64,000 nt of DNA, taken from assembly GCA_963575745.1 (NCBI GenBank), contig CAUYUJ010009491.1, positions 96,436 to 160,435 of the forward strand. Direction: 5' to 3'. Positions 42,181 through 50,345 of this stretch are shown here, piece after piece; position 1 is the stretch's first letter; each line of letters opens with the position of its first letter. Source of the DNA: Prorocentrum cordatum. Its lineage: Eukaryota > Sar > Dinophyceae > Prorocentrales > Prorocentraceae. The notes beneath the pieces were generated by a model, which did no database searches, had not been told where the DNA came from, and saw only the letters and a program-made list of their open reading frames with translations. Made by a program: the position numbers and the translations under genes.

Positions 42181-42489
42181 GGAGTGAGGAAATGAGTAGT
42201 TTCGGCTTCCAACTTGGGAGGAAGGGGAGAAAGGAGGAGGAGAGAGGGAGGAAGTGGAGGAAGGGCGAGGGAGGAGAGGGAGAAGGGAGGGAGGAGGTCC
42301 GTTTCGAACCTCCGTGCTCGATCGTCAGCGGCCCGCTACTGCGGCATCAGCTAACAGAAGCAGTGACACTGCAAACTACACGAGCGCTCCGCAACAGCGG
42401 TCACGCGTGCGCCCCCCCCTTCGGCCTGTTGCCCGCAACTGCGGTCACGCGAGCAAGCCGCCCTGACTGCCGCCACTGCGGCTTCTTAA

Positions 42490-44916
42490 TTAGAGCGACA
42501 TCTTCCCGCTTTCGTCGAACCCTTTCTTCGATTTCTTCGGCGCGGGCTGGCCCGAAGGCTTCCCTTTGGCCCTCTTGGCCGCGTCCGTCTTCCACGTCTC
42601 CTCGGCCGCCTTCTTCTTCGGTGCGGTTTTGGGTCTCGCCTCCCACAGGAGCTCTTCTCCTTTCTTCACGGCCGTGGTATTCACCAGCACAGGGACATTC
42701 ACGGCGAGCACGACCCCGCCTGTCCCAGGCACGCACACCGCCAATTCTTTCGTCTCCAGCTCCATGTTGATGCGCGCAACTGCGCTTTCATTACGGCTGT
42801 TTCTCTGCTGGATCTCCTGTTCCGTGACTCTGTTGACTGCCCAGAAGACGTGCATTGTCTCTTGCGCATCCCACTTCCATGCTCTCAACCGCACATCGTG
42901 GTCAGCCACGTCGGCGGGCGTCTTGTCCGCAGGCGGCTTGAACTCGGGGTGCAAGTAGAAGGTCGTGGGCGTGGCCCCATTTGGATCTCCTTTCACCCAG
43001 ACTTGCACGGCCACCCTCTCGGGGTGCGTGCTTGCGGCGTGCACCTTGGATGCCTTTGGGACGCACGGCCACAACTCGATGCATTTTTCGTCGTTTGCAG
43101 CGGTTGCCTTGACGGTGCGTTTCTCTGTGTCAGCGTCTTGCAACACCTCTACTTGCGCTTCCGCAACTGCGGACATGTGGCGCGCCCAAAGGCACAGCAA
43201 CACTGCGCTGACCAAAGCAGGCTCCCGCCCCAGCTCCTTCGCTGCCGCTGAACGCCTCCATTCGGCGATTGGCAAAGGGAAGGATCCGCGTGGAATGGCC
43301 GTCGTGTCCCTGCTGCGCTGGTGGTTCGTTGGTAATTGCGTCGTGGGGTCAAAGGAAATGACCGTCGGCATCAACTCGTGCCCCTCTGCGGAAGCCTTTG
43401 TCTTCCCCGCCACTGCGGGCTCATTCGGTTCTGGGCGCGGCAACGCGTTGAAATCGAACCAATCGGGCTTCCCGCCTCCGACTCCCACTTCGCCGAGGGC
43501 CTTCTCAAGGGCGTCCCGATTGGACTTCGGCTCCACCTTCCCCGTGGCCTCCGCGCAAGCGCGGAGGAGCGCCTGACGATGTCCTGGGATACTTCGTTCC
43601 TTGACGTGGGTGTCCTTCAGGTACTGCATGAAGCCGTCTGCGGTCAGTATGCACAGGTTCGCCTTGAACTCGATCGCCTTCTCAGGGCCCATGCCGTCGA
43701 TGGCCTTGCTCAGCGTGAACAAGTACAAACGGAGAGCCGAGTTCATGTCGATGAGGAAGTCTCGGAACTCCTTCTTCTTCCACGATTGTTCTGGGTCAGG
43801 GCACCACACAGGAGTGTCAACGCCCCTCTTCCTCGCAGGCGCGTTCCTGTAGCATCGCATCACCACGGCAACCTTGACCCACGGCACTTCGTCGGGAAGC
43901 TCGCTGGCTGCCCCGAAGGCACCGAGCCGAAGGGCCCTTCTCCTGGAGTTCACGTAGACCTCGCAGAACTGGAGCAGCAAGGGGATGAACTGCGCTTTCG
44001 TGCTCCCGAGCCCAACAACGAACGAGAACAGCTCAATGAAGTCTGGGTCCTGAACGACTCGATCGAGTTCGTGCATGACGGAGAGCTTGACCTTTTCAAA
44101 GGCAACCTGATCCGCAACTGCGGCGTGCAGCTCCGCGTCAACAGCCTTGCACAGAACACGGAGCGCGGTGAGTTCAGTCGTTCGCAACGCAAAATCGGCT
44201 CCTTTATTGAGGGACTGGCTGATGAGCGAAGCACCAGTGGGTTCCTCGTCCATGATTTTCCAGCTAAGCACTTCCATGAGCATACCCCCCTGCACGAGTT
44301 TCTTAGCGACAGGGTCATGTTCCGCCACTGCGGCCATGTCGAGATTGCCGTCCTTATCGAGCACGCGCTTCAGCCTCGCGCTCTCGTCCTCCGTGAACTC
44401 CATGCCTTGGGGGATGGGCCACTTGGCTCCCAGGGCGCACGCCCGCAACACGAGGCACAAGTGGGAGTGCGAACACGTCCCATACGCAACGTCTGTTCCG
44501 CAACTGCGGTCGAAGCACGCAGCGAGGTGGCCGGTCGCTTTTTCCAGATTGTACTCTGTGTACGTCTGGAACTTCGGGTCCTCCTTTTTTCTCAGCACCA
44601 GCTCTTGTGCTGGGTACATCTGAACGCAGACACCTTCGTGGTCAGCTTCGGCTTGCGTGAATCCAGCCAGGAAGATTTTCACAGCGAGTTCCCGAACCCT
44701 TTCCTGCTGAGGGTAGTGCCCGCCTCGGTTGCCCGTGTGCGGGGCGAGCATGAGCACAGGGAGGCGCACCTTGTCCCCTGTCCTGAATCTAGACCTCAAG
44801 GCGTTGGCCCTCTGAAAGATCCCTTGCGTTCCGCCTGGAACTGCGGCTGTCTCGTCCGCCACTGCGGCTTTCTTGTCCGCCACTGCGGCATTATCTGTGC
44901 CGACGCTGTCGTTCAT
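42490..44916 (-). CDS. Gene C: unknown protein, about 808 residues
   Basis: The longest open frame begins with GTG at 44940. The first ATG is at 44916 (MNDSVGTDNAAVADKK). Two hairpins (44856 and 44877) make the opening AAVAD repeats, and a third (44934) lies just before the ATG. The body is a well-balanced globular-type sequence with a Cys/His cluster near residue 145 (FDRSCGTDVAYGTCSHSHLC), helical stretches (FSFVVGLGSTKAQFIPLLLQ), and a Lys-rich tail (KKSKKGFDESGKMSL) that could be a nuclear localisation signal. I recognise no family and assign no function. At least five further hairpins fall in frame as AVA or RSCG. Confidence 0.65.
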   Translation of the reverse strand: MNDSVGTDNAAVADKKAAVADETAAVPGGTQGIFQRANALRSRFRTGDKVRLPVLMLAPHTGNRGGHYPQQERVRELAVKIFLAGFTQAEADHEGVCVQMYPAQELVLRKKEDPKFQTYTEYNLEKATGHLAACFDRSCGTDVAYGTCSHSHLCLVLRACALGAKWPIPQGMEFTEDESARLKRVLDKDGNLDMAAVAEHDPVAKKLVQGGMLMEVLSWKIMDEEPTGASLISQSLNKGADFALRTTELTALRVLCKAVDAELHAAVADQVAFEKVKLSVMHELDRVVQDPDFIELFSFVVGLGSTKAQFIPLLLQFCEVYVNSRRRALRLGAFGAASELPDEVPWVKVAVVMRCYRNAPARKRGVDTPVWCPDPEQSWKKKEFRDFLIDMNSALRLYLFTLSKAIDGMGPEKAIEFKANLCILTADGFMQYLKDTHVKERSIPGHRQALLRACAEATGKVEPKSNRDALEKALGEVGVGGGKPDWFDFNALPRPEPNEPAVAGKTKASAEGHELMPTVISFDPTTQLPTNHQRSRDTTAIPRGSFPLPIAEWRRSAAAKELGREPALVSAVLLCLWARHMSAVAEAQVEVLQDADTEKRTVKATAANDEKCIELWPCVPKASKVHAASTHPERVAVQVWVKGDPNGATPTTFYLHPEFKPPADKTPADVADHDVRLRAWKWDAQETMHVFWAVNRVTEQEIQQRNSRNESAVARINMELETKELAVCVPGTGGVVLAVNVPVLVNTTAVKKGEELLWEARPKTAPKKKAAEETWKTDAAKRAKGKPSGQPAPKKSKKGFDESGKMSL

Positions 44917-44940
44917 ATCTGTGCCGACGCTGTCCGCCAC

Positions 44941-45617
44941 TGCGGCCCGGAGCTCCGATATGGCGGACTATGGCACGACGTCCGTCGCTCAGGGTGGAGG
45001 CGTGTGTGCCAGGAGCCCAACGACCTGCTGAGCCGAATGCCTGCGGACGACTGAAGGCTCAGTTTTAATCCAAAATATCGGGCGAGAGCTTGGGGGGGGC
45101 GCAGGCTGGAGGAGGGAGGGGGGTGCAAGCTGGAGGAGGACGAGGAGGGGAAGGGGAAGGAGAGCTAGGACGGAGGTGGCGGGGGGATGCGGCCTGGAGG
45201 AGGACGAGGAGGGAGGAGGGAGGAGGGAGGAGGGAGGAGGGAGGAGGGAGGAGGGACGACGACGACGACGACTGCTGACGACAGACGACAGACTTGACGA
45301 CGACGACGACCGACGACGACTGCTGACGACAGACGACAGACGCGACGACGACGACGGCAGCGACGACGACGAGGACGGACGACGACGATGATGATGACCC
45401 AGCGCGCGCACACTTATTGCAAACTGCGGCTTCGCAACCGCGTGCTCTCCTATTATACGCAACCGCAACTGCGGCTTGGCAACCGCAACCCCGCAACTGC
45501 GGGCTATCCTACACCGCAACATGCACTCCATCGCTAATGGGATGCACTACGCAGGCAGCAGGCGCCCAGTAGTACCGAGCTCTGTTCCGCAACTGCGGCT
45601 CCTCGGTCTTGCCGCAC
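44941..45617. repeat. Spacer C-B: GGAGGA and GACGAC tracts, hairpins
   Basis: GGGAGGAGGGA units (45100-45255) and ACGACGACGACTGCTGACG units (45255-45390), then unique sequence with hairpins at 45463, 45491 and 45587. Frames from the tracts are artefacts. Confidence 0.7.
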
Positions 45618-47442
45618 TCACCGCTCGTCCGCAACTGCGGCAGATCGCGGCTCTTCGTGCTTCCGCTTGCTCGCCCGACTTGCGCGTCCGTGGCCGACGA
45701 AGACGATGTTTTGGTGGATGCCCTCGCACCAGTGCGTGCTGAAGGTCTTCTCGTTGAGCTCCTTCTGAATGACCTTGCCGATTGGGGGCAGCGCTGCCAA
45801 GCCGAGCTTTTCTCTGACTCCGCTACTGCGGTCAGGGTCATCCTCCCACTTGGGCATGTACTTCGCTGGGACCCAGCGCCGAGAGATGATGGAGTCGCTT
45901 GTTCGATGCATCCAATCAGGGAGCCACTGGGGATCGTTCTTCGACGGCCTCCCTGCAAAATCCAGGTTGTAGTCCGCAATGCGCACGTCGCACGGGCCAA
46001 TGGGGAGGACGTAATTCGGATGCATGACGCGTGTGCCCTCCACAATGCCTCCGAACAGGGCGGGTCCAGCCCTGAACACCACCCCCACCGGGCAGGTGTA
46101 GCTGGCTCCGCAACTGCGGCCAAATGCTGCGAGCTGCTCAGGCGGGATGTCAAACAGGCCGCACAAGAACCGCACATCATTTTTATGGATGGAAGCAACC
46201 GCGTCCTTGAAGAAACCTGGCTGCCACGCTGTTTGTTCTGTTTGCGTGATCTTCTGTTGGAGACGTTCGGTGACTGCGTGTCTGGACACGACGGCAAAAC
46301 GGATCACCGCGGCAGGATTCATGTCGGAGCCCTTCAGGCGAAAGCGCAGGATCGTGACGGCGTGGGTGGCCCCAACAACATGACCCGCAACTGCGGTCTC
46401 TGCGATGATGTGCGGGCGCACGAGCACCACGCCCGTGTCTCTGAACAGGGCAACCGTCGTCCAGTAAGGCTCCGCGGTGTTGTTTTTCAAAATGACAGCG
46501 TCTTCGACGGCAGTCCTGAGTCCAACGGGAACGTCGGAGCTGCAAGCGCCTTCGACGTTCCCCGTGCGGAACAGCTCGGGGTCCCATACGACGAAGACGA
46601 CCGCCGCAGTTTGGTGCAAGATGCACCTGAAGACATCTTCTTTGTTGCCACCTTCGTGATGACCACCACGTTGAACACCAAAGCGATGGTGGACGGAACC
46701 CGATTGCCGTCTTCTGTACGAAGGAATCCTTCGTTCCACTTGGGGCGTTCCCCAAAGTAGTTTATCCCTGGAGGGGACCTGGTCCGCTGCTTCTTCCGCG
46801 GTGCTCCCGCATCTTCCCGCAACTGCGGTTCCGACGGAGGCCCCGCGCGACCCCGCGACTGCGGTTCTGACAGCGGCGAGTCTTCGTGGGAGGCGGCCTT
46901 TTCCTCGGCCGCGAATCGGCCGAGGCGGTTGTCTCGGCGGCTTTCTCCTGGGAGGCGGCCTCGTCTTCGGGTTGGGCGCCTCGTTTGGACTCGGCTGCGA
47001 GCAGCACGGCCGAGGGCGCGCTGCTCCCAGATGAGCCGCGCGCGGCACCTGGCTCGCCGGCCACCCCCGCAACTGCGGTCTCGGTGGCGGCTCCCGTCAC
47101 TGTTGGTTGGTCCTGCTGCTTCGTCGGCGTCTGCGCCCGAGGCCCCCATTTTGCCTTGGGGGTCAAGTGCGCCCTGCGCAACTGCGCCTCTTCGCGCCTC
47201 CCACCAGCAGAGCTCCCACTCGCAGCGCTTATCGGCGGCGGCGGCCGATATTCCCGCGAGGAGCTAGACGACTGCGGGGAGGCCTCGCGCGGCGGTCGCT
47301 CGGGGCTTCCGCAACTGCGGTCCTCCGTCGGCTCCGCGACTGCGGCATCCGCGGCAGCCCCTTGCAGGCCGAACCTTTCCCGCAGTTGCTGCTTCAGCTC
47401 GGCGAACCGCTTGTCGACCTCGGCTTTGCGACCTGGGTCCAT
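45618..47442 (-). pseudogene. Gene B: unknown protein split over three frames (frameshifts or introns)
   Basis: An ATG at 47442 opens MDPGRKAEVDKRFAELKQQL. Protein-like sequence continues to about SADSRPRKRPP near 46900, where sense passes to another frame (EEKAASHEDSPLSEP, then KKQRTRSPPGINYFGERPKW, then ALVFNVVVITKVATKK). Near 46640-46660 it passes to a third frame (DVFRCILHQTAAVVFVVWDP), which runs without a stop to 45618 (end KRKHEEPRSAAVADER). The third part has balanced composition and ends beside a hairpin. Each change needs a shift of one base. Introns without canonical ends, programmed shifts or simple decay are all possible. I recognise no family. Hairpins are read here as RSCG, RSSG, TAVAG and EPQLRED. 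Confidence 0.5.
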
Positions 47443-48107
47443 GGCGTGGCCGCGCGCGGCCCCCGTCCGACGGGGGAACTGCGGCCGGCTTGGGAGAGGA
47501 AGGGCAACGAGGGAGACGGCGGGGATGAGGACGAGGAAGGCGAAGAGGAGGATGGAGAGGACGCGACGGAAGAGGATGGCGCGAAGAGCTCAGACGAGGG
47601 TGAAAGGAGCAAGGGGACTGCGACGAGGATGACGGGGCAGAAACGGAGGAGGAGGAATCAACAAAGTCCGCAACTGCGGCCCTCGGGGGGGACTGCGACG
47701 AGGACGACGGGAAATGACTCGGCCAACGGAGGCGGGCTACGGCCAACGGAAGGAACTGCGACGAGGAGGAAAGGCGGAGGGAGGAGACTGCGACGAGGAC
47801 GACGGGGAAGGGGCGACGAGGACGACGAACAACTGCGGATCCATCTGTTTAAGTACCTGTCTCCGCAACTGCGGCCGCGCTAATTAACGTCACGAGTGCT
47901 TCAACGGAGGTGATGCGCGCCCGAAGCACCTAATTACAGCGGTCAGTCGTGGGAGCGCCGCAACTGCGGCCAAGCTGTATGAAGTCGCTAGAAGGCAGCG
48001 CCGCAACTGCGGCCGAAAGCGCGCATAGTGAGTCAAACGAGCGCGGCGTCACGCGATCGGTCCCCGCAACTGCGGTTCCATGGCTGCGCAATCCCGCAAC
48101 TGCGGTG
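47443..48107. other. Spacer B-A: GA-rich tract and hairpin cluster
   Basis: GAGGACGAGGAAGGCG-type sequence (47490-47850) with repeated GGAACTGCGACGAGG, which resembles half a hairpin. Hairpins lie at 47668, 47863, 47958, 48001, 48064 and 48094. This is the densest intergenic cluster: five hairpins in about 240 bp, just downstream of the gene A stop codon. Confidence 0.6.
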
Positions 48108-49274
48108 TCAAGGCTGCGCGGACCACCGCGGTTGCAGCTGCGCCCCCTTGCTCGCGTCGAACCGCCCAGGATTCGGATGGGCGTGCAGCATCTTCCAGAA
48201 CGTGAACGTTCCGTGGCCATCGCTCTTGCCGAGACCTGCCCTCGGGCCCCGCACGGGATGCGAGTGCGGCTCCACCTCATACGTGTTGAACTTCGGGCTA
48301 GACCAGGATGGGTGGACGCGAATGCCCGAGCCGTCGTCGCGGATGAGGACGAAATCCCACTGGGGCAGAGGGATTCTTTGCGCCTGTCCTCTGTCCACCC
48401 CTTTCGTGTGCCTCATGTTGTCGAGACTGCTAGGGCACGGGCGGCACTCGCAGCGGACCAACCCGCGACTGCGGTCATTGTCAGGGCCGCACACGACGCG
48501 CAGCATTGTAGGTCCATCCATCTGCGCGACCATCTCCAGCCAAGACCACGGCACTTTGACAGTGTGGTCCCAGTCCCAATCCCTGTTGTCCTGCGCCTTC
48601 CCCTTTGCGCGGTACTTAAGGATCTTCGAAATTTCCTCCGCAACTGCGGTACCTCCGAAGACGGGCGTGCGGCTGCCGAAAGGGTTTTCTCGGTCTTCGT
48701 ACTCGTCTCGGAACCACTTCAAGGCCGCGTTGTGCTGCTTATAATTGCCGTTCCAGTTCGCCCTGAAGTTCTCGAAGAATTCCAACTTGAAAATTGGCAG
48801 CGGCTCATTGCGCACAATTTGAAACAGCGCAACTGCGCCTTGTTCTTCGCGCCCTGGGGGAAGCAGGGGACCGCCTCCTTTGCCCGCCGCTGTTGCGGCC
48901 GCGGGCTCCGCGGCAGGAGAACCTGCCGAGGCACTCGAGCGGCCACCTTCCCATGCATTCCACCAGCCACCCTCGTCGTCCCACCAGCGGGCGCCCTCCA
49001 TTCCCCAACCCTCGCATCCGTTGCCGCCCCATCCGCCGCCCTCCCATCCGCGACTGCGGTCACTTCCGTCGCCGCCATCCTGCGCTTTTCCTCTCCATCC
49101 GCCAAGAGAATCTCCGCCGCCCCAGCCGCCACTGCGGTCACCTCCGCCGCCGTATCCGCCACTGCGGCCGCCCCAACCCCCACTTGTTCCCCAACCGCCG
49201 CCGCTGCTCTTTGAAGAATCCGCAACTGCGGCCCGTGTTTCCTCTTCCGCTTTGTCATCCCACCCTGCACGCAT
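48108..49274 (-). CDS. Gene A: Trp/Gly-rich N-terminus protein, 388 residues
   Basis: The open frame reaches 49478 from a TTG, with a hydrophobic run that comes only from a GAG/CTC repeat. The first ATG is at 49274 (MRAGWDDKAEEETRAAVADS). Residues about 20-110 are low-complexity Gly/Trp/Ser with RSGG and RSRG peptides made by hairpins (49048, 49126, 49156). The C-terminal half looks globular: FQIVRNEPLPIFKLEFFENF, AALKWFRDEYEDRENPFGSR, KVPWSWLEMVAQMDGPTMLR, then a Cys-containing VRCECRPCPSSLDN. No family recognised. Gly/Trp-rich segments often bind RNA or proteins, but that is only a suggestion. It is the first gene from the right end, so it may be transcribed first if one promoter serves all. 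Confidence 0.6.
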   Translation of the reverse strand: MRAGWDDKAEEETRAAVADSSKSSGGGWGTSGGWGGRSGGYGGGGDRSGGWGGGDSLGGWRGKAQDGGDGSDRSRGWEGGGWGGNGCEGWGMEGARWWDDEGGWWNAWEGGRSSASAGSPAAEPAAATAAGKGGGPLLPPGREEQGAVALFQIVRNEPLPIFKLEFFENFRANWNGNYKQHNAALKWFRDEYEDRENPFGSRTPVFGGTAVAEEISKILKYRAKGKAQDNRDWDWDHTVKVPWSWLEMVAQMDGPTMLRVVCGPDNDRSRGLVRCECRPCPSSLDNMRHTKGVDRGQAQRIPLPQWDFVLIRDDGSGIRVHPSWSSPKFNTYEVEPHSHPVRGPRAGLGKSDGHGTFTFWKMLHAHPNPGRFDASKGAQLQPRWSAQP

Positions 49275-50080
49275 CTCTGCCCCGACTGCAGGCCGCGGAG
49301 GCGGGCGCGAGCCCGCCCAACCGCCGTGAAACCTACCGTCGGCGCGGGCTTGAGCCGAACGTGCATGGAGGAGGAGGATGAGGAGGAGGAGGGTGAATGT
49401 GAGGAGGATGATGCGTTCCTGGGAGGTGTGCCTTCGCGTGCAACACAAGAGCCCTGAGAATTCCTGAGGCCCCTCCAACAGCCAAGGACGCGGATGACAA
49501 GAAAGTCGAGAAGATTGGGAACCGATTGAGGATTAAGAGGCGTGCGACGAAAGGGATGATGATGACGAAGAGGAAGATCAGTGAAGGGGAGGAGCGGACA
49601 GGAATTATGGAGGAGTGATAGCAGAGGAGGAAGAGGGGGAAGGGGGAGGAGGAGGAGGAGGAGGAGGAGGGAGAGGAAAAGGGGGAGGAGGAGGAGGAGG
49701 AAGAAGGTGAGGAGGAGGAGGAGGAGGAGGAGGAGGAGGAGGAAGAGGAGGAGGAGGAGGAGGAGGAGGAGGAGGAAGAGGAGGAGGACGACGACGACGA
49801 GGAGGAGGAGGAGGAGGAGAGGGAGAAGGAGAACGGGGACAGGAGGACAAGGACGGAGAAATATAACAAATGAGGGGGAGGAGGCGGAGGAGGAGGAGGA
49901 CGAGGAGGAGAAGCAGGAAGAGGAGGAGGAGAGGGGGGAGGAAGAGTGCGCGTGAGACTGGGAGAACGAGGTAATTAATTAGAGAGGGAACGGGGGAGGA
50001 GGGAGGACAAGGAAGAGCATACAGCGACGAGAAGAGGAGAAGGAACAGACGAAGGCTCCTGCTGATCGCATTTCCGCATC
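49275..50080. repeat. GA-rich right shoulder of the transposon, no hairpins
   Basis: GAGGAGGAGG tract (about 49368-49400 and 49620-49960) and unique sequence. The hairpin array stops at 49231, leaving about 850 bp without a copy, in contrast to the left end, where the first copy is 166 bp from the terminus. A promoter for the minus-strand genes would be expected here, but none is recognisable. Confidence 0.6.
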
Positions 50081-50081
50081 G

Positions 50082-50153
50082 TTCAAAGCAGTGCCGGGGC
50101 ACTGCTTTGAACGACTGGTGATGTTCAAAGCAGTTCCCCGGCACTGTGTTCCA
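50082..50153. repeat. Right subterminal palindrome pair
   Basis: Palindromes 50082-50111 and 50124-50153 built on TTCAAAGCAGTGCC. The outer one has three or four changes. They mirror 33897-33960. Confidence 0.85.
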
Positions 50154-50180
50154 TCGTCGCCGTTATAAGGGCTATTGGAT
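50154..50180 (-). repeat. Right terminal inverted repeat of the 16.3-kb transposon
   Basis: 27 bp ending GGGCTATTGGAT, exact complement of 33862-33888, followed by TA and then the GT microsatellite (50183-50265). Confidence 0.9.
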
Positions 50181-50267
50181 TATGTGTGCCTGTGTGTGTG
50201 TGCGTGTGCGTGTTCGTTGGCGTGTGTGTGTGTGTGTGTGTGTGTGCGTGTGCGTGTGCGTATGTGT

Positions 50268-50304
50268 TCCGTAGCCATTTTGATTCAAACCATTTTGGCT
50301 CAAG
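50268..50304 (+). other. Tandem dinoflagellate spliced-leader relic
   Basis: 50268-50289 reads TCCGTAGCCATTTTGATTCA then AA, the 22-nt dinoflagellate leader with three transitions. It is followed at once by CCATTTTGGCTCAAG (50290-50304), a 5'-truncated relic leader. A leader next to a truncated older leader is the known mark of an mRNA that was reverse-transcribed into the genome, expressed, trans-spliced again and inserted again. Confidence 0.85.
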
Positions 50305-50345
50305 GTCCTCTCAGTCAGCGCGCACGGGGGCGCGTCCGCTGCAAT

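Larger units (their letters stand above)
34028..49231 (+). repeat. Hairpin array: about 69 copies of CCGC-NACT-GCGG, one orientation
   Basis: Hand count of the exact 12-mer with one free base gives 69 copies, all in the plus-strand sense CCGCNACTGCGG. Positions include 34028, 34064, 34183, 34426, 35311, 35500, 36293, 36374, 37117, 37586, 38013, 38357, 39108, 40177, 40201, 40825, 40853, 41602, 42433, 43161, 44112, 44498, 45463, 45491, 45587, 45629, 46108, 46385, 46817, 47067, 47309, 47668, 47863, 47958, 48001, 48064, 48094, 48638 and 49220 (N=A). N=C occurs for example at 34333, 35400, 44856 and 44877, N=G at 37393, 37935 and 48463, N=T at 40359, 42333 and 45820. About 50 lie in coding sequence and the rest between genes. 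Further one-mismatch copies exist (35040, 37690 and 39958, for example). I saw none outside 33862-50180. Confidence 0.92.
33862..50180 (-). mobile_element. 16.3-kb DNA transposon with 27-bp TIRs, TA target site and six minus-strand genes
   Basis: The left end 33862-33888 (ATCCAATAGCCCTTATAACG, then GCGACGA) is the exact reverse complement of the right end 50154-50180. TA flanks both ends (33860-33861 and 50181-50182), and outside that the sequence is one GT microsatellite, so the empty site can be reconstructed. Inside each terminus lie two 30-bp palindromes. All recognisable genes are on the minus strand. The DDE protein at 36392-40507 is the probable transposase, and a TA duplication is what IS630/Tc1/mariner and pogo-like enzymes make. 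The interior is marked by about 69 copies of a 12-bp hairpin. The perfect TIRs point to a recent insertion, but gene B looks frame-broken, so this copy may not be fully active. Confidence 0.88.

Noticed and set aside
34028-49231. CRISPR array or bacterial REP/uptake sequences as explanation of the 12-bp repeat
   Set aside because: Spacing is irregular, copies lie inside genes, the unit is too short for CRISPR, and the window is eukaryotic (spliced leader, microsatellites).
34079-49478. Plus-strand frames of up to 572 codons in the transposon
   Set aside because: They are shadows of the minus-strand genes. Only the minus strand gives catalytic motifs, and plus-strand composition is unnatural.
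49275-49478. N-terminal extension of gene A with a hydrophobic segment (signal peptide or membrane anchor)
   Set aside because: It starts from TTG, and the hydrophobic run is the translation of a GAG/CTC repeat. The ATG at 49274 is preferred.
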